From NCBI RefSeq assembly GCF_030272615.1, contig NC_081415.1, positions 510,444,873-510,508,872 of the forward strand: 64,000 nt of DNA, written 5' to 3'. Below the pieces are notes generated by a model. The model saw nothing but the letters and a program-made list of their open reading frames with translations. It was not told the DNA's origin and ran no database searches. This DNA comes from Cryptomeria japonica (Eukaryota; Streptophyta; Pinopsida; Cupressales; Cupressaceae). How positions within the stretch are numbered: position 1 is the first letter of the stretch; every line of letters begins with the position of its first letter. Shown here in pieces: positions 12,577 to 23,767 of this stretch. A program made the position numbers and the translations under genes.

Positions 12577-12619
12577 ATGACATCTCTCTGGGGCATTCTG
12601 TCAAACGCTTCAGGTACGT
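12577..12619 (+). CDS. Possible first coding exon with splice donor
   Basis: An ATG opens a 12-codon frame (MTSLWGILSNAS) that ends at a strong donor, CAG followed by GTACGT at 12614. The stretch upstream (12125-12570) is less AT-rich than its surroundings and shows no transposon similarity I can see, so a host leader exon is possible. I found no following exon and recognise no protein. Chance occurrence is quite possible. Confidence 0.15.
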
Positions 12620-13397
12620 TGCCGGCCATGATTCCATTATTTTCTTGCAAGCATAACAGATCAATTATAATGATTGGAAAAATTCTCTCCCCTATTTTTC
12701 TCTAATGTCGTCCATACCCTATTTTGAAAGCATGCATTTTGGCCCGGGAGAACACAGGAAAAGAATTTGTCATTACTCTTGTCAATCAGCAGCTACTTGA
12801 AATTTTCTCTAGTCTTTGTAACGTTTCCATCTTCTGCGTAACCTCTACTACTCGCTGCATATGCATGAAAGTTTCTAAAGCCCTTTCAACAAATATAATA
12901 TTCCCACAACCTGCATTCGGGATTCTATTTTTCCTCGGTGGACTACATGGCATTTTATCCTTCTGAAGCTTTTTCAGCAAAATCATTTTTATGCAGTAAA
13001 ATAATTACCTCGTTCCTGCAAGTCAATATTAAATGGTGTCAATTTTTTAGAAAAATTTCAATGAGTCGATTCTTGCAGGATCCACAAACATTGTATGAAG
13101 TACTTATCTCTTAGGCTGTATGTCGAGTGATTCACAAACCTAGCTATGATCCCACTTTGTGTATCTATGCGTTCTCAAAACTTGCAAGTATAGCATCCGA
13201 AGTAATTCTCTATCCTTTCAGTTTTGATTTTTGTTCGTACCTAAATGGATACTTCCATATTTTTGCTTGATCGTGGACCTTATCATACTCATTTCAATCA
13301 TAGTGTAGATTATGGTTGTTATACCTAGATTTTCATTTGAATTTTAACTCATCGTTAACTGTAGTTAACACACACAATTAATATTGACTATAGTAGC

Positions 13398-14003
13398 TAT
13401 AGTACCCTTCCTTCAATCAGACTTTTTAGACTTATGTTTGACTTTAGTTGACTTATTCAGTGGATACATTAAATTGTGATATTTTATTTAGACTTTATGT
13501 GATGTTGAGATATACTTTAATTTGAGTCGCAGTGTATGTTTTCATGCATTATTTCCTTATTGATGGTTAAATGCAATTTTATTAGATTATTAACATGGAC
13601 TAACATATTCATTTTATACGTACGATGAGTTATATTCATGTTTCATGTTTGTAAGTGTATGGGATGCGAGGAGATGATTTTCCTTTACTCACTTCGGTGA
13701 GACAGGGAATGCCACGATTCTCTTTCACCGGTGTGTTTTCTATGTCTGTATATATATACATGTGGTTCGTTGACGTAGGGAATTGCAGGTACAAGTGTCG
13801 TGTAGGTACGGGGTATCGTCTCCACTTGGCTCCACAGGTCTAAGTGTACCTTACTAATCTGATGGAAGTGGAGGAGATAGTCATAATACCTACGTTTTAC
13901 CCTAGTCGTGCTCAAAGTGAGCGTCCCTGTTGTTCATCAGTTTCCCCTTTGTCGGTGTGCGAATCGTGTTGGCTTGATGATGATTGTAATGTATTCACCA
14001 TAT
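13398..14003 (+). repeat. LTR fragment related to the 5517-9299 solo LTR
   Basis: It aligns with about 5517-6200. Shared landmarks are the TAGTACCCTTCC start (first dinucleotide here TA instead of TG), GGGATGCGAGGAGATGATTT against GGGATGCAAGGGGATGATTT, and the CTCCACTTGGYTYCACAGGTCT stretch. It is cut off at 14004 by the start of a Copia LTR. I did not find the rest of the LTR in the window. Confidence 0.75.
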
Positions 14004-15069
14004 GTTGTCATTGATGAAACACTCACACACACACAAACATGATTATATTGACTACCGGTGTACCTTTAATTATTTACACTGTCAACCAATATACTTAGTG
14101 GTTAATCTCTAACTGGTACTTTGTGTTAACCGGTATGTGCATAAGAGACAATCTTTAATTATACTAAGTTGGCATCAAGATGAAGATCAAGATGGAGATC
14201 AAGCAAAGATTCAAGGACAACGGTTCATATGTTTTACTCAAACCGGTATTTGATTGTTCCAACCGGTATTTGGTAATTTTGTGATGAGTTACTAGCACCA
14301 ACTGTTTGGCGGTAATTTTTGTGATGAGCTATGATCACTTGTCTAGATACACTACTCCTAGGAAATTGTGTTATGATTTCTTAAGGCCGACATGAAATCA
14401 TAAGGTCTATATATTGACATCGCAATGAAATATTTTGATATAAGTAAAAGTGTTATGTTATGTGCGAAAATAAAAAAACAAAAGAGTTAAGTTGTAGAGT
14501 ATGCAAAAGAGCAGTGTTGAATATTTTTAGAAGGATCTAATCAAGCAAGTATTTTGCTACTCAGAACAGATCAAACCATTCTTGTTGTTTTCTAACAATT
14601 ATAACAGAATCAAATCCCCTAACCGGGTAAGCTCTAACAAGCTTCAATGTATAAATCCTCTAACAGGGTGATCCATTAGTTTGGATTCAGAAATCTTCCA
14701 CCGAGGTTACTCCTAACAGGGTATTTCCTTTAACAGGGTATAAGATTCTAATCAAGATTTCGGATCTCTAACAAGATTCGCTCCTAGCATAGCACTTTGT
14801 AGACCTTAACCGGTCAGTTATCTATTACTGCAAATAGTTAAGTTGTGATTTCCATCTCACCGTGATTTTTACCTATTTGGGTTTTCCACGTACAAACACT
14901 TGTGTTATGGTGGATGCTTTACTTTTTGTGGATGTTGTTATATCATTTTGGATTGTGTGCATTGTGTTTAAAAGCTTTGTTAAGTTCATCTACCAGTTAG
15001 TGTTTGCAGAAGTTTTATTTTTCGTGTCACTGATTCAACCCCCCCTCTCAGTGCTTTTCAAGTCCATCA
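14004..15069 (+). mobile_element. Copia-type LTR (5' LTR), about 1.07 kb
   Basis: It starts TGTTGTCATTGATG and ends CAAGTCCATCA, with a two-base spacer and a PBS after it. Within it AACCGGTATT and CTAACAGGGTAT motifs recur, the latter four or more times at 14600-14760. A zinc-knuckle gag frame begins just downstream. The opposite LTR is not seen, because a LINE and then the Tat element follow. Confidence 0.72.
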
Positions 15070-15071
15070 AT

Positions 15072-15083
15072 TGATATCAGAGC
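15072..15083 (+). other. Primer binding site, slightly altered
   Basis: TGATATCAGAGC is one base away from the standard TGGTATCAGAGC (initiator Met tRNA) and lies two bases after the LTR end. It sets the element's orientation as plus. Confidence 0.75.
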
Positions 15084-15092
15084 CTAACTTCT

Positions 15093-16304
15093 TTGAAGCC
15101 TAATCGCTTAGAAGGGAGCCTTGAAACCACCATGGGGGACATGAGCTACTTTGAGATGGCTAGAGAGTTAGAAGGTAGCAAAAATGAGCTTGAAACCCTT
15201 AGGGTCAAACTAAAAGCATCACAAGTCAAGAGGAGAGAGCTAACTAAACAACTATTGGAGATATCTGATAATAGTTCTTCAGATGAAGCCAATATTGATG
15301 CTTTAGCAGAGGAAGTTGAAAAGTTAGACGGTGAGAAACTGAATCTGAGGAGAGAGCTAGAAGGTCTCACTATCCCCATGAGTCAGGAACTAGAAGCCAA
15401 AAGAGCTGCTGACGATCTTATCAAGGAAAGAGATCAAGAGATTGCCAAGATAAAGCGGAAAAATGTCACTATGCATGAGCATTTGGTTGTTGAAAGAGAA
15501 GAAAATGAGAACTTACTGCTAGATCTTGAACTTGCATCATCTCTGAGAGAGAACTTGTCAAAGCATAATGAAGATCTCACCAAATAGCTTACTGAAGCTA
15601 ATGAGAAATTGGAGAAGTTCAACATAAGTTCTACCATGTTGGAAGAACAAATACAATCACAAAGGATGAAGGGTGATATCTCTGGACTTAGTTTTCACAC
15701 ATTTGAAAAAGGTGAATCCTCCGGTACAAAGAGAAACATTGATAAGAACAAATATGCTCCTAAGATCAATAAGCCTACCAATAAGAAGGTTTTTAAACCT
15801 GTTTGTTTTGTTTGTCATAAACCTGGTCACACTGCAAATGTTTGCAGAGACAAACCTAACATAAATGCAAGTTACAATACTAATGCTAGGTATGTGTCCA
15901 AGAAATTTGAAGGTCATTGCTTCACATGTGGAATGTATGGACATAGATCTGTTGAGTGCAGATATGGAGCAAACAATCATGTACTGCACATGCATCCAAG
16001 ACCAAATGGTGACCGGATGAGGAACTTTGACAACCGGGTAAACCTAAACTGGCAAAGACCCTACGACAACCGGTTTAGGCCATTTGAGATGGAAAAGGTA
16101 ACAAATGTTATTTGCACCATCTGTAATAACTTTGGTCATGTGGCTATGAACTGTAGAAGAAGAACAGGAAGAGGCAATGCATGACCTTGGAGATCATCTG
16201 GTATGGCCTGTTATCACTGTAACAAACCGGGACACTTAACAAAATTTTGTAGTTCCAGAAATAGAAAACTGGACAATTCTTCTAAGGATCAGAAAGCCTA
16301 CAAG
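15093..16304 (+). pseudogene. Copia-like gag remnant: coiled coil plus zinc knuckles
   Basis: The first frame (15093-15587, 164 aa) is rich in Glu, Lys and Leu and looks like a long coiled coil (EEVEKLDGEKLNLRRELEGL). A stop follows. The frame goes on at 15609-16184 with three CCHC zinc knuckles (CFVCHKPGHTANVC, CFTCGMYGHRSVEC, CTICNNFGHVAMNC). A fourth (CYHCNKPGHLTKFC) lies in another frame after 16200. In SIRE-like Copia gags a UBN2-type capsid domain normally precedes the coiled coil. Here the coiled coil begins almost at the PBS, so the N-terminal part seems deleted. Protease and later domains are lost where the LINE begins. The knuckles would bind RNA during packaging. Confidence 0.75.
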
Positions 16305-18404
16305 TAGATTTTAAGAAAGAAAAAAGTTGATTTTACGGTCACAAGAAGAGAAGAGTTAATCTCCCTTGGGAAAAACAACCCCAACCTATTTTGGTAGGAG
16401 CTCTAATCGAGAAATTAACAAAATGAAAATACTATTACTGCATCTCAGTGGTTCAATTATGCTAGAAAACTCTATGAGCAAGATTCTCAGGTTGACCCGC
16501 CACCCTTGGTACCAACACTAAGCTTTTCACTGTTCAAGAGATTGAAATGCGTATTAAGAAGATGGGTATTGGCAAAGCAAAGGACTTAGTTGATATTCAA
16601 GCGGAATATCTAAAGTGGGGTATTAAAATCCTTGCTCCTCATATTACAAATATTTTCAACAGTATCATTCAATAGGGCTTACCCATAGATTGGAATACTA
16701 GCTTAGCAATACCTCTTTTCAAGAATGGTGATATCAACAATCCCTCCAATTATAGAAGAATTATGATCAATCCTTTATTTTCATAATTGTTTGGGAGTAT
16801 GATAGAAAGAAAGATTAGCAGTTGGGCTGAAAAAGGCTATAAACATGCTAAAGGTCAAGCTAGTTTTAGAGCTAAGCATTCCACGGTTGATCATGGTGTC
16901 ACTCTAAGGCACATCATTGAAAAAGTTTGGGATCATAAGGATGAAGTCTTTTGATGCTTTGTAGATTTCAAAAAAACATTTGACACGATCCCTAGGGACA
17001 AACTTTGGCACAGAATGGAGGAACTTGGAGTTCCTAGTCATCTCAGGGCAGTTGTTCATATGTTGTATGAAGAAGTCAAAGTTAAAATCAGAACTATGGC
17101 TAGCATCTTAGAAATTTTTAGGAGTGACATTGGCGTCAAGCAAGGTTGCCCTCTATCCCCTACACTTTTTGGTTTATACATTGACAAACTCGAAATTTGG
17201 TTAAACTTACAAAATGGGGATGGTGTTCACTTGGGCAAGTTTGTCATAAGACTCCTTTTATATGCAGATAACCTTGTCATTATTGCTAAGTCTTCTATTG
17301 TTTTACAAGAACACTTACTCTCCCTTGAGCAATTTTGTAGAACTGTGGGGATGCAAGTTAACATCATCAAAACAAAAGTGATGATTTTTTCTACCAAAAG
17401 AAAACATGACTAGCATGTGTTCTATTTTGAAGGTAATACTCTTGAAGAAGTAACAGATTACAAGTACCTTGGTATTGAATTCAACAAAAACTTAAGTTGG
17501 GAAGGGTGCAGAAACAAGAGAGTTTCAGGAGGGTGGAAAGCATTTTATGCCTTTCAGAATAGGTGCAGAGAGGCTGAGTTATGGGACTAGAAGACCTTTT
17601 GAATTCTTTTTGGTCTTTTAGTGCTTCTGGTTGTCCTTTATGGCTATGAAGTTTGGGGAAACACTACTTCTATCTTGCAATGGAAACAAATTGAGAAAAT
17701 TCAAAAAGATTTGATTACAAACAAGTTCAAGCTTAAAAATTCAGCATCTTATGACATTATGTTGAGTGAAGTGGGGGCAGCACCCATTGAGGCTATTTCT
17801 ACGACGAGACTCATAAGTTATTTAAAAATAATCGAGAGAATGGATGAGTACCGATGGCCTAGGATTGTCTTTAATAATACTCTATGCAAAAGAAAGAATA
17901 CTTGGATGCAACAAAATAACAAATGGTTAAGTAAATGGAATATCTACTTGAACGTGTGCCCCACCAATAGCAAGGAGATAAAAGCATTTGTTATAGACAA
18001 GTTTCGCATGTGCACTTGGGATAAAAACCTTGGGGAAAAGAAAAAATTCTATATTGAAGAGTTTAACCCCACTTGTAATTATCACTACAAGACGTACATA
18101 GGGGCCAACATTCCTTGGAGAGCCAAAATCCTTATTGCTCAATTAGGAACTAATTCTCACCAGCTTTGTAGTAAAACCGGTCGTTGGAAAAGACCTAAAA
18201 AAGTTTGGGAGGAGAGAGTGTGCATTCTCTACTCAACAGGTAAAGTAGAAACGGAAAATACACTTCATTTTAGAATGTGCATCTTTCAAGGACAACAGGG
18301 ACAACTATATTAACATCTTGACAGCTAACTCTTGGGACAATATTTTCAGTGAGGGAATTGTTGAGAAGCTGGGCTATATTTAGTCTCGTGGACGTTAAAA
18401 TAAT
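16305..18404 (+). pseudogene. 5'-truncated LINE ORF2 (reverse transcriptase)
   Basis: The coding track passes through several stops and shifts. It opens with a linker (FRKKK-like segment, then NPNLFW near 16380). Next come RT fingers and palm: IPLFKNGD (16710), FVDFKKTFDTIPRDKLW (about 16957-17010) with the first catalytic Asp, KQGCPLSPTLFGLYIDKLE (17140-17200), and LLLYADN near 17250, where the second Asp of the YADD box is replaced by Asn. A thumb region and a C-terminal part (17621-18313, 230 aa) with a Cys/His zf-RVT-like end follow. No endonuclease is present, as expected of 5' truncation. The longest intact frames are 132 and 230 codons. It abuts the Copia gag; I found no clear target duplication. 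Confidence 0.85.
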
Positions 18405-18423
18405 TTCTTCTTCTTCTTCTTCT
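18405..18423 (+). repeat. (TTC)n tail of the LINE
   Basis: Six TTC repeats end the LINE. Some plant LINEs end in a simple repeat instead of poly-A. Confidence 0.7.
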
Positions 18424-18693
18424 AATATTAAGTTTATGTCATTTGCCTCAACGTTGAACCTGATGGTTGCATAGGAGAAGGTTGGGGGTTGAATCTCCTA
18501 ACGAAATTTTGTTCAACCGCTCATCGATCTAGTGTGACCTCGAGGTGCCATGTGGCACCACCTGATTCGTTGATAGCTCAATCATTTAAAACATCAATTA
18601 TTGACTCAGGTGCCACTTCATCATATAGATGACACGTGATGCTCTCCAATTGGTCCATGCAATGTCACATCAATGTATGGTCATGTTGACATC
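18424..18693. other. Junction segment, probably the end of the Tat 3' LTR
   Basis: The repeat shared with 30491-32273 starts only at 18694, but the other copy is cut there by a deletion. The missing LTR end therefore probably lies in this stretch. I could not place its terminal TG with confidence. A motif GGTGCCA(T/C)NTGGCACC-like palindrome occurs near 18545. Confidence 0.4.
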
Positions 18694-19611
18694 ATCATAG
18701 TCAACTCTCATATTTGACCAGACATATCTTTGGTGTACGAGCTCTGTTTTCGACAAAACGAATGTCGTTGGAATCATGGTGATGAGATCTTTGTGATGGT
18801 GTTGCTTTTGCAGACATTTGGAACAGTTAAATTTGCAGGGTCTCGAGATCCACCTAGATCAATTATGCATGAATATCTATTGGTATATATCTTTAATGGA
18901 ACTAAACCTTATCAATATATTTGTGATGACATATTGTTTACGAAAATACTATATTTTAACATTATAAATTCTTTGACTATGAGAAATTTTAATGATGAAC
19001 TAATTATGCAATCTAGTGTGTAGGTTAATTGGTTGGCCAGTGGAATTGGGGAATATGCATAGTGATATTTGTTGTGAAAACTAGTAGAGCCAACTTAATT
19101 TATTTACAGAGACTCAAATCTTTTATATCGAGTAACTCATTTTGTGATCTCATTTTGTTTCGTATGTCATGTGAAGTTGTTAAATGAATCATATGTGGTG
19201 TATGTGTATTGTTATGTGATGTATACCTAAGGTGTGTACATATTGTCAAGGTGAATCATTATGGTAAAATATTAGTTTCTTAGTGTCAATAATTGATTTA
19301 AACTTTGTAAAGTTTAAATACTATTTTCGTGTGAAACTTCATCTTATTTATTATTCATAAGGCTCTAAGTCATAGTGTGATAAGTTAGGCCTCTTTTAGG
19401 GATATATGACAATTAGTTTTAAAACAAAAAAAAAATCTTAAACATAGCCTACAATAATGTGGCAAAAATTAAGATTATGCATGAGATTTATGTGTGTTTA
19501 AGTGAATTGGAAGATCATCTATGAAGGTAAAAAGTGTCATCTTCATACCTAAACATGTATGACAATGAGTACAACATGATTATTGAAAAGGCCATGTGAT
19601 TTTGAAGAGTC

Positions 19612-19755
<144 letters not shown>

Positions 19756-20268
19756 ATATGGTGAAAATGGATAACAATAATAACAAAATTGAAAGGCTAA
19801 AATGAATTCAACCACCAAACCCTAGCCTAACAATGAACAAAGATCCACCATAACATATGAAGATTATCTAAGACAATGCAAATAACTCAAAATCACAAAG
19901 ATTATACCATCACATGTCCAATAGGGTTTTTGATTTCCATTCTTCCTATCTCCATTGATCTTGCTTGATATATTTGCTCTCAGATTTTTGTATGCACAAG
20001 AGCTCAACAAAGAACGGAATGTGGTTGCAAGTAGGATCGTAGTGTAGCCAAGTACTCCAAAATCAGTCGTTAGGGTTTGACAATGAAGAAAGCATCTCCT
20101 TAAATAGAAGACACAATAGGAAATGGAGGGTTAAGATTGAGAGGTGTAAAAAGAGAGGTCGGCTAGGATTAGAGGGTAGGTAGAAGAAATACCAAAATAA
20201 TGAAAGAGGTAGGTAGTGTATGAATTAAGAGATGAATGACATGTGTCATGGGTAGAAAAAGCTAATGA

Positions 20269-20500
20269 ATTAATTAAATAAATAAAGATTTATTTAATTA
20301 ATAGAAGAAGTAGGACAATTAAATAAATAAAATATTTATTTAATTTAGGAAAGGGATAATTTAAATAAATAAATGTATTTATTTAAATGAGAAATAAGGC
20401 TAGAAGAGGATAAATGAATTAATTAAATAAATAAAAATTTATTTAATTAATAGAAGAATTAGGCTTAGATAATTAAATAAATAAAATATTTTTTTAATTA
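20269..20500. repeat. Five AT-rich palindromes in the U3 end of the LTR
   Basis: Five imperfect dyads, all variants of AATTAAATAAATA ... TATTTATTTAATT, lie at about 20269-20302, 20318-20346, 20359-20388, 20418-20451 and 20470-20500. They are separated by purine-rich spacers such as AGAAGAAGTAGGAC. The same array is in the other LTR (about 32020-32250). In element orientation it sits right behind the LTR start (U3), and it also lies upstream of the antisense gene. Confidence 0.8.
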
Positions 20501-20525
20501 GACATGACAATTTTGAGTGTCTACA

Positions 20526-20539
20526 TTTTGCCCCTCTTT
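20526..20539 (-). other. Polypurine tract of the Tat element
   Basis: On the minus strand AAAGAGGGGCAAAA directly precedes the LTR start TGTAGACACTC. It proves that the retroelement runs right to left here. Confidence 0.85.
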
Positions 20540-20771
20540 GAGACAATGCGGCTTGTTGCGTTGTTTCAAAGAAGATAAGATGAACTGATACAGAGTTGCC
20601 CCAGAATGGGAATGATATGCCCCCTCGGGAGATTGGATGAAAATGTCGGAAAAGATTGAAGACAATCTCTCGATAAGAAAGAAAGGCTAGAAGGGATTGA
20701 CCGAATAAAGTGACAAAGTCACAGGATGAAGAATACTGACTCGAGAAATGAGGGTGAGGGCTAGGCTAGGC

Positions 20772-20780
20772 TATAAGATA
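20772..20780 (+). promoter_or_regulatory. TATA-like site for the antisense PMD gene
   Basis: TATAAGATA lies 98 bases before the inferred start codon at 20870. A start of transcription about 30 bases downstream would leave a leader of roughly 65 bases. The palindrome GTGACAAAGTCAC (20709-20721) is just upstream. Promoter activity is inferred from position only. Confidence 0.45.
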
Positions 20781-20869
20781 GATCACGGGCAAAAGACATC
20801 CTCATTGTCATCCACACCCCCACGAGATCACAGTGCAGAGCGAGAAAAGAGCAGCAGCAGTCAGCAGCG

Positions 20870-23767
20870 ATGGCCTTCGTTCATAGATTCGACCGCGTTC
20901 GCCGATTCCAGAGGCCAGCAAATGCAGGAGAGCCAGTGAGTACCACAAAACCTCCTCGTACTTTCACGCATTTCAAGTTTTGTCATTAATGCTCAATAGG
21001 TAGCAATAAATGCGCTAGGAATAGGGTAGTTAAAAAAATGCAAAAACGCGCAACCGCGTCTGTGTCAGTGCCATGCGCGTCTGTGTCCAACAGGCGCGTC
21101 TGTGTCGGGTCCATGCGCGTCTATGCCTGGAACCGCGTTTGTGAGTAATGCGAGCGTGTTTGCGAATTCCAGACGTGTTTGTGCGCTTTAGGGACGTCTG
21201 TGTTCCCTGGCCGCGTTTGTGCATGAGATAGGCACGTATGTGTTCAGAAAGCGCGTCTGTGTTGCAGAAGCGCGTTTGTGCAGTTTATAAGCGCGTTTAT
21301 GAGTTTAAAGCGCGTTTGTGTGTCAAAAATGCATGGTTTAAGTCTTTTAGTTCAAATCGGCAGTTCTGTGATGAACATACGCTGTCGATTGGATAAGCTG
21401 CTGAGAGGATACACTCAAGCAGGTCCTCTAGGAAGACTAGGATAGATCAAGGCACTTTGTGATGAACAAGGAGCACCAAGATAGGCAACACTTTGTGATG
21501 AACAGGGAGTGCGAATGTGAGTAACACTTCGTGATGAACAGGGAATGTCACACACGTAGTACTTTGTGATGAACAGGGAGCACCACTAGGATAATCAGCA
21601 ACACTTTGTGATGAACAGTGAGTGTCACTAGGATAGGTAAGCGTATGCATTTAGGTAACAAGTAGCATTTTGTGATGAACAGTGAATGCCACGATAACTG
21701 ACATGATTGATTGGTTGACTGCAGGAGTATCTGCCTATGCTGGAGTCACGGGAGAGATTCCCGTCGACTCAGAGATTGCGACCAGAGTTGTCGATTCAGG
21801 ACAGGATTGCTATTGAGGAGATGGGCCTCAGACATGTGCTATATGTGCCCGAGTTTCGGGCAAACATGGGTTTGCTGACTGCACTGGCGGAGAGATGGCA
21901 CTCCGAGACTTGCACGTTTCACTTGCCTATGGGGGAGATGACAGTGACCCTCGAGGATGTATATAGGATACTGCATATACCGATCGATGGAGAGCTGATT
22001 CCATATGATCGAGATGGAGACGGGGAGGCACTGAGACGAGTATTCCAGGATCCCGGTTTGGAGATGAGAGCAGGGCACGTGGCATGGGATACCATGACCG
22101 CGACAGGTTTAGCGTTACCAGCTGTTATTGGAGGAGCCATCAGTGGTTTCTTGTGTCCAAACAGGCCTACACGGGGGTTGGCAGTGGGCTGGGGAGGAGC
22201 ACTAGAGACACTGGTGACTGAGCACACCAGATATGCATGGGGGCCATGTGTCTTGGCGCATCTGTACTATGAGCTACATCAGTTTGTTTACCATGGATCA
22301 GTGGGCTTGGGCTGCAGAGTGACACTGTTACAGGTATGGGCTTATGAGCACCTTCCGATCACACGGCCTATCCACTTCAGAGGCAGAGGGCAGGGACGGA
22401 GTTTTGTACACCTGTATGATATGATTACATCACAGCCTCGGATTGGTCGACTGGAGCATTGGAGGCGTGTCATAGATGACATTGATATAGTTATCTGGAG
22501 GCTGTACCTGGGGTGCGAGGAGTGGGAGGACGATGCCGTGGAGTTGCCCTATACGTTCAGGAGCAGGTATCTGATTGGGCGTATGCCCTACATACTGGAG
22601 AGGCAGCTGGTTGACAGGGTTGGGAGACAGTTCGGCAGGATCCAGAGGATGCCGCGAAGTTTGGGCATGTATGCCCGTACAGTCAGGGATCAGGCTCAGT
22701 TCAGACCACTGTTATCATATGATCAGGCTGTGACACAGATGACAGAGATGCTGCCACTACCTTGGGATATGTGGCTAGAGGTGGAGGATGCAGGGATGGA
22801 CACAGAGTATGCTGCGTATTGGGCAAAGCATCCATTTCCGAGGTTGACAGATCCGAGAGAGCTGTTGGAGGGAGAGGCTGGAGGGGATGATGATGATGAT
22901 GATGGTGGAGGGGATGGAGGCAGGGGCCGACGGAGGCGGAGAGGAGTAGTGGGGGAGAGGCGAGTGGCACCTCGGAGGGAGGGAGGACAGGAGGGAGCAG
23001 CTCAGGTGGTGAGGGGTCGAGGTGGATTGCCCCTACATATACCAGCAGCACAGGGTCCTAGAGCACAGGGACTTAGACAGGTGCAGGGACAGGGACAGGT
23101 GCAGGCTCCCAGGCAGGGTCAGAGACAGGTACCTGTTCAGGCACCTAGACAGGTACAGGGGGAGGCACAGGTGCAGGCACCTGCAGAGGAGGAGCCACAG
23201 GAAGAGGCTGAGGGTGGTGATCCTGAGGAGGATGAGCTGCTAGAGCTGAGAGAGATCTGCCAGGGCCAGGCAGACGAGATTGCGGATTTGGAGTGGGAGA
23301 GGGATCGCCTCAGGATCAGGCTCAGGGACACAGAGCGAGAGAGAGACCAGGCCATCCAGCGATATACTGAGGCCGAGGCAGCTCTGAGGGCAGGGAGGCA
23401 GGCAGCAGAGGATGCAGGGGCAGGCTACGCATATGTGTTGCGAGCCGGAGAGGAGATTGGGTATTGGAGGGACCTATACTATGGTGCAGTGCCAGCGGAT
23501 CAGCGGGCGAGGAGCTTCCATAGACCATCGCGCACAGCGACGGCTACGGGAGGGAGTCGTAGGAGGCAGGCATCTAGTGGTGGGGTCATGGGTCCTCCAC
23601 CACCACCAGACAGGCAGGGTGATCCCGGAGCAGGTCCATCTACAGCTCAGCTCCGTCGAGGCCAGGCGGCTCCGAGGGAGGGAGTTCATCATAGCCATAG
23701 AGGGCTCCCCTTTGTATCAGTATATGTATCATTTTTGTATTGTAGACACCTGCGGGTGATTTTGTAG
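20870..23767 (+). CDS. Plant mobile domain (PMD) protein, two exons, antisense in a Tat element
   Basis: Exon 1 (20870-20935) encodes 22 residues from ATG (MAFVHRFDRVRRFQRP...) and ends at a GTGAGT donor. Exon 2 starts after TTGACTGCAG at 21725, in phase 0, and runs open to the stop at 23765-23767, giving about 702 residues. The initial ATG could instead be 21737 (676 residues). In that numbering residues 25-375 match the aminotransferase-like plant mobile domain (PF10536): TFHLPMGEMTVTLEDVYRIL at 60-79 and TLLQVWAYEHLP at 196-207 are the family hallmarks. Then follow an Asp run (384-389), an Arg run (396-402), a Gln/Val/Pro-rich stretch (445-482), an acidic stretch and a Glu/Arg coiled coil (about 500-555). 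PMD proteins such as Arabidopsis MAIN and MAIL1 act in the nucleus in silencing and genome stability; transposon-borne PMDs have unknown roles. The gene is GC-richer than its surroundings and free of stops, unlike pol beside it. Confidence 0.82.
21053..21325 (+). repeat. CpG-rich minisatellite in the PMD intron
   Basis: About 14 copies of GCGCGTCTGTGT or GCGCGTTTGTG lie at spacings of roughly 20 bp, separated by variable spacers. Many copies keep CGCG, which is unusual in DNA otherwise poor in CpG; variants such as GACGTCTGTG and GCACGTATGTG look like C-to-T decay. Confidence 0.85.
21457..21690 (+). repeat. Second minisatellite in the PMD intron
   Basis: Six copies of ACTTTGTGATGAACAGGGAG or close variants start near 21457, 21488, 21524, 21560, 21601 and 21663, with an outlier near 21363. 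Each is followed by a less conserved GTGYCAC-like part. Spacing is 31-62 bp. Confidence 0.85.

Larger units (their letters stand above)
9871..13397. other. AT-rich stretch without recognised genes
   Basis: I recognise no protein family here. Visible items are an exact-period 65-bp tandem pair (11010-11139), a 25-bp tandem pair near 11743-11788, a GC-rich patch at about 12125-12280 and one possible splice donor (12614). The sequence ending GGAGCATTACA at about 10857 resembles an LTR end, but I could not find its partner or target duplication. Confidence 0.5.
20936..21724 (+). other. Intron of the PMD gene (789 bp)
   Basis: Donor GTGAGT at 20936, acceptor TTGACTGCAG ending at 21724. Both flanking exons are in phase 0 and open. 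The splice signals are on the strand opposite to the retroelement's genomic RNA, so the intron would not be removed during retrotransposition. It contains two separate minisatellites. Confidence 0.65.

Noticed and set aside
12284-12966. Frames of 85 and 80 codons as small proteins
   Set aside because: No family resemblance, ordinary composition for non-coding DNA, and no support from splice or promoter context.
18730-19023. 97-codon frame identical at 18730-19023 and 30527-30820
   Set aside because: Identity is explained by the two being LTR copies; no family resemblance or upstream signals.
21457-21690. Regularly spaced direct repeats that could suggest a CRISPR array
   Set aside because: Copies vary in sequence and spacing, spacers are related, there are no cas genes and the DNA is a plant intron.
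21839-23698. Several antisense and shifted frames of 70-116 codons across the PMD exon
   Set aside because: They are shadows of the long GC-rich PMD frame and show no domain of their own.
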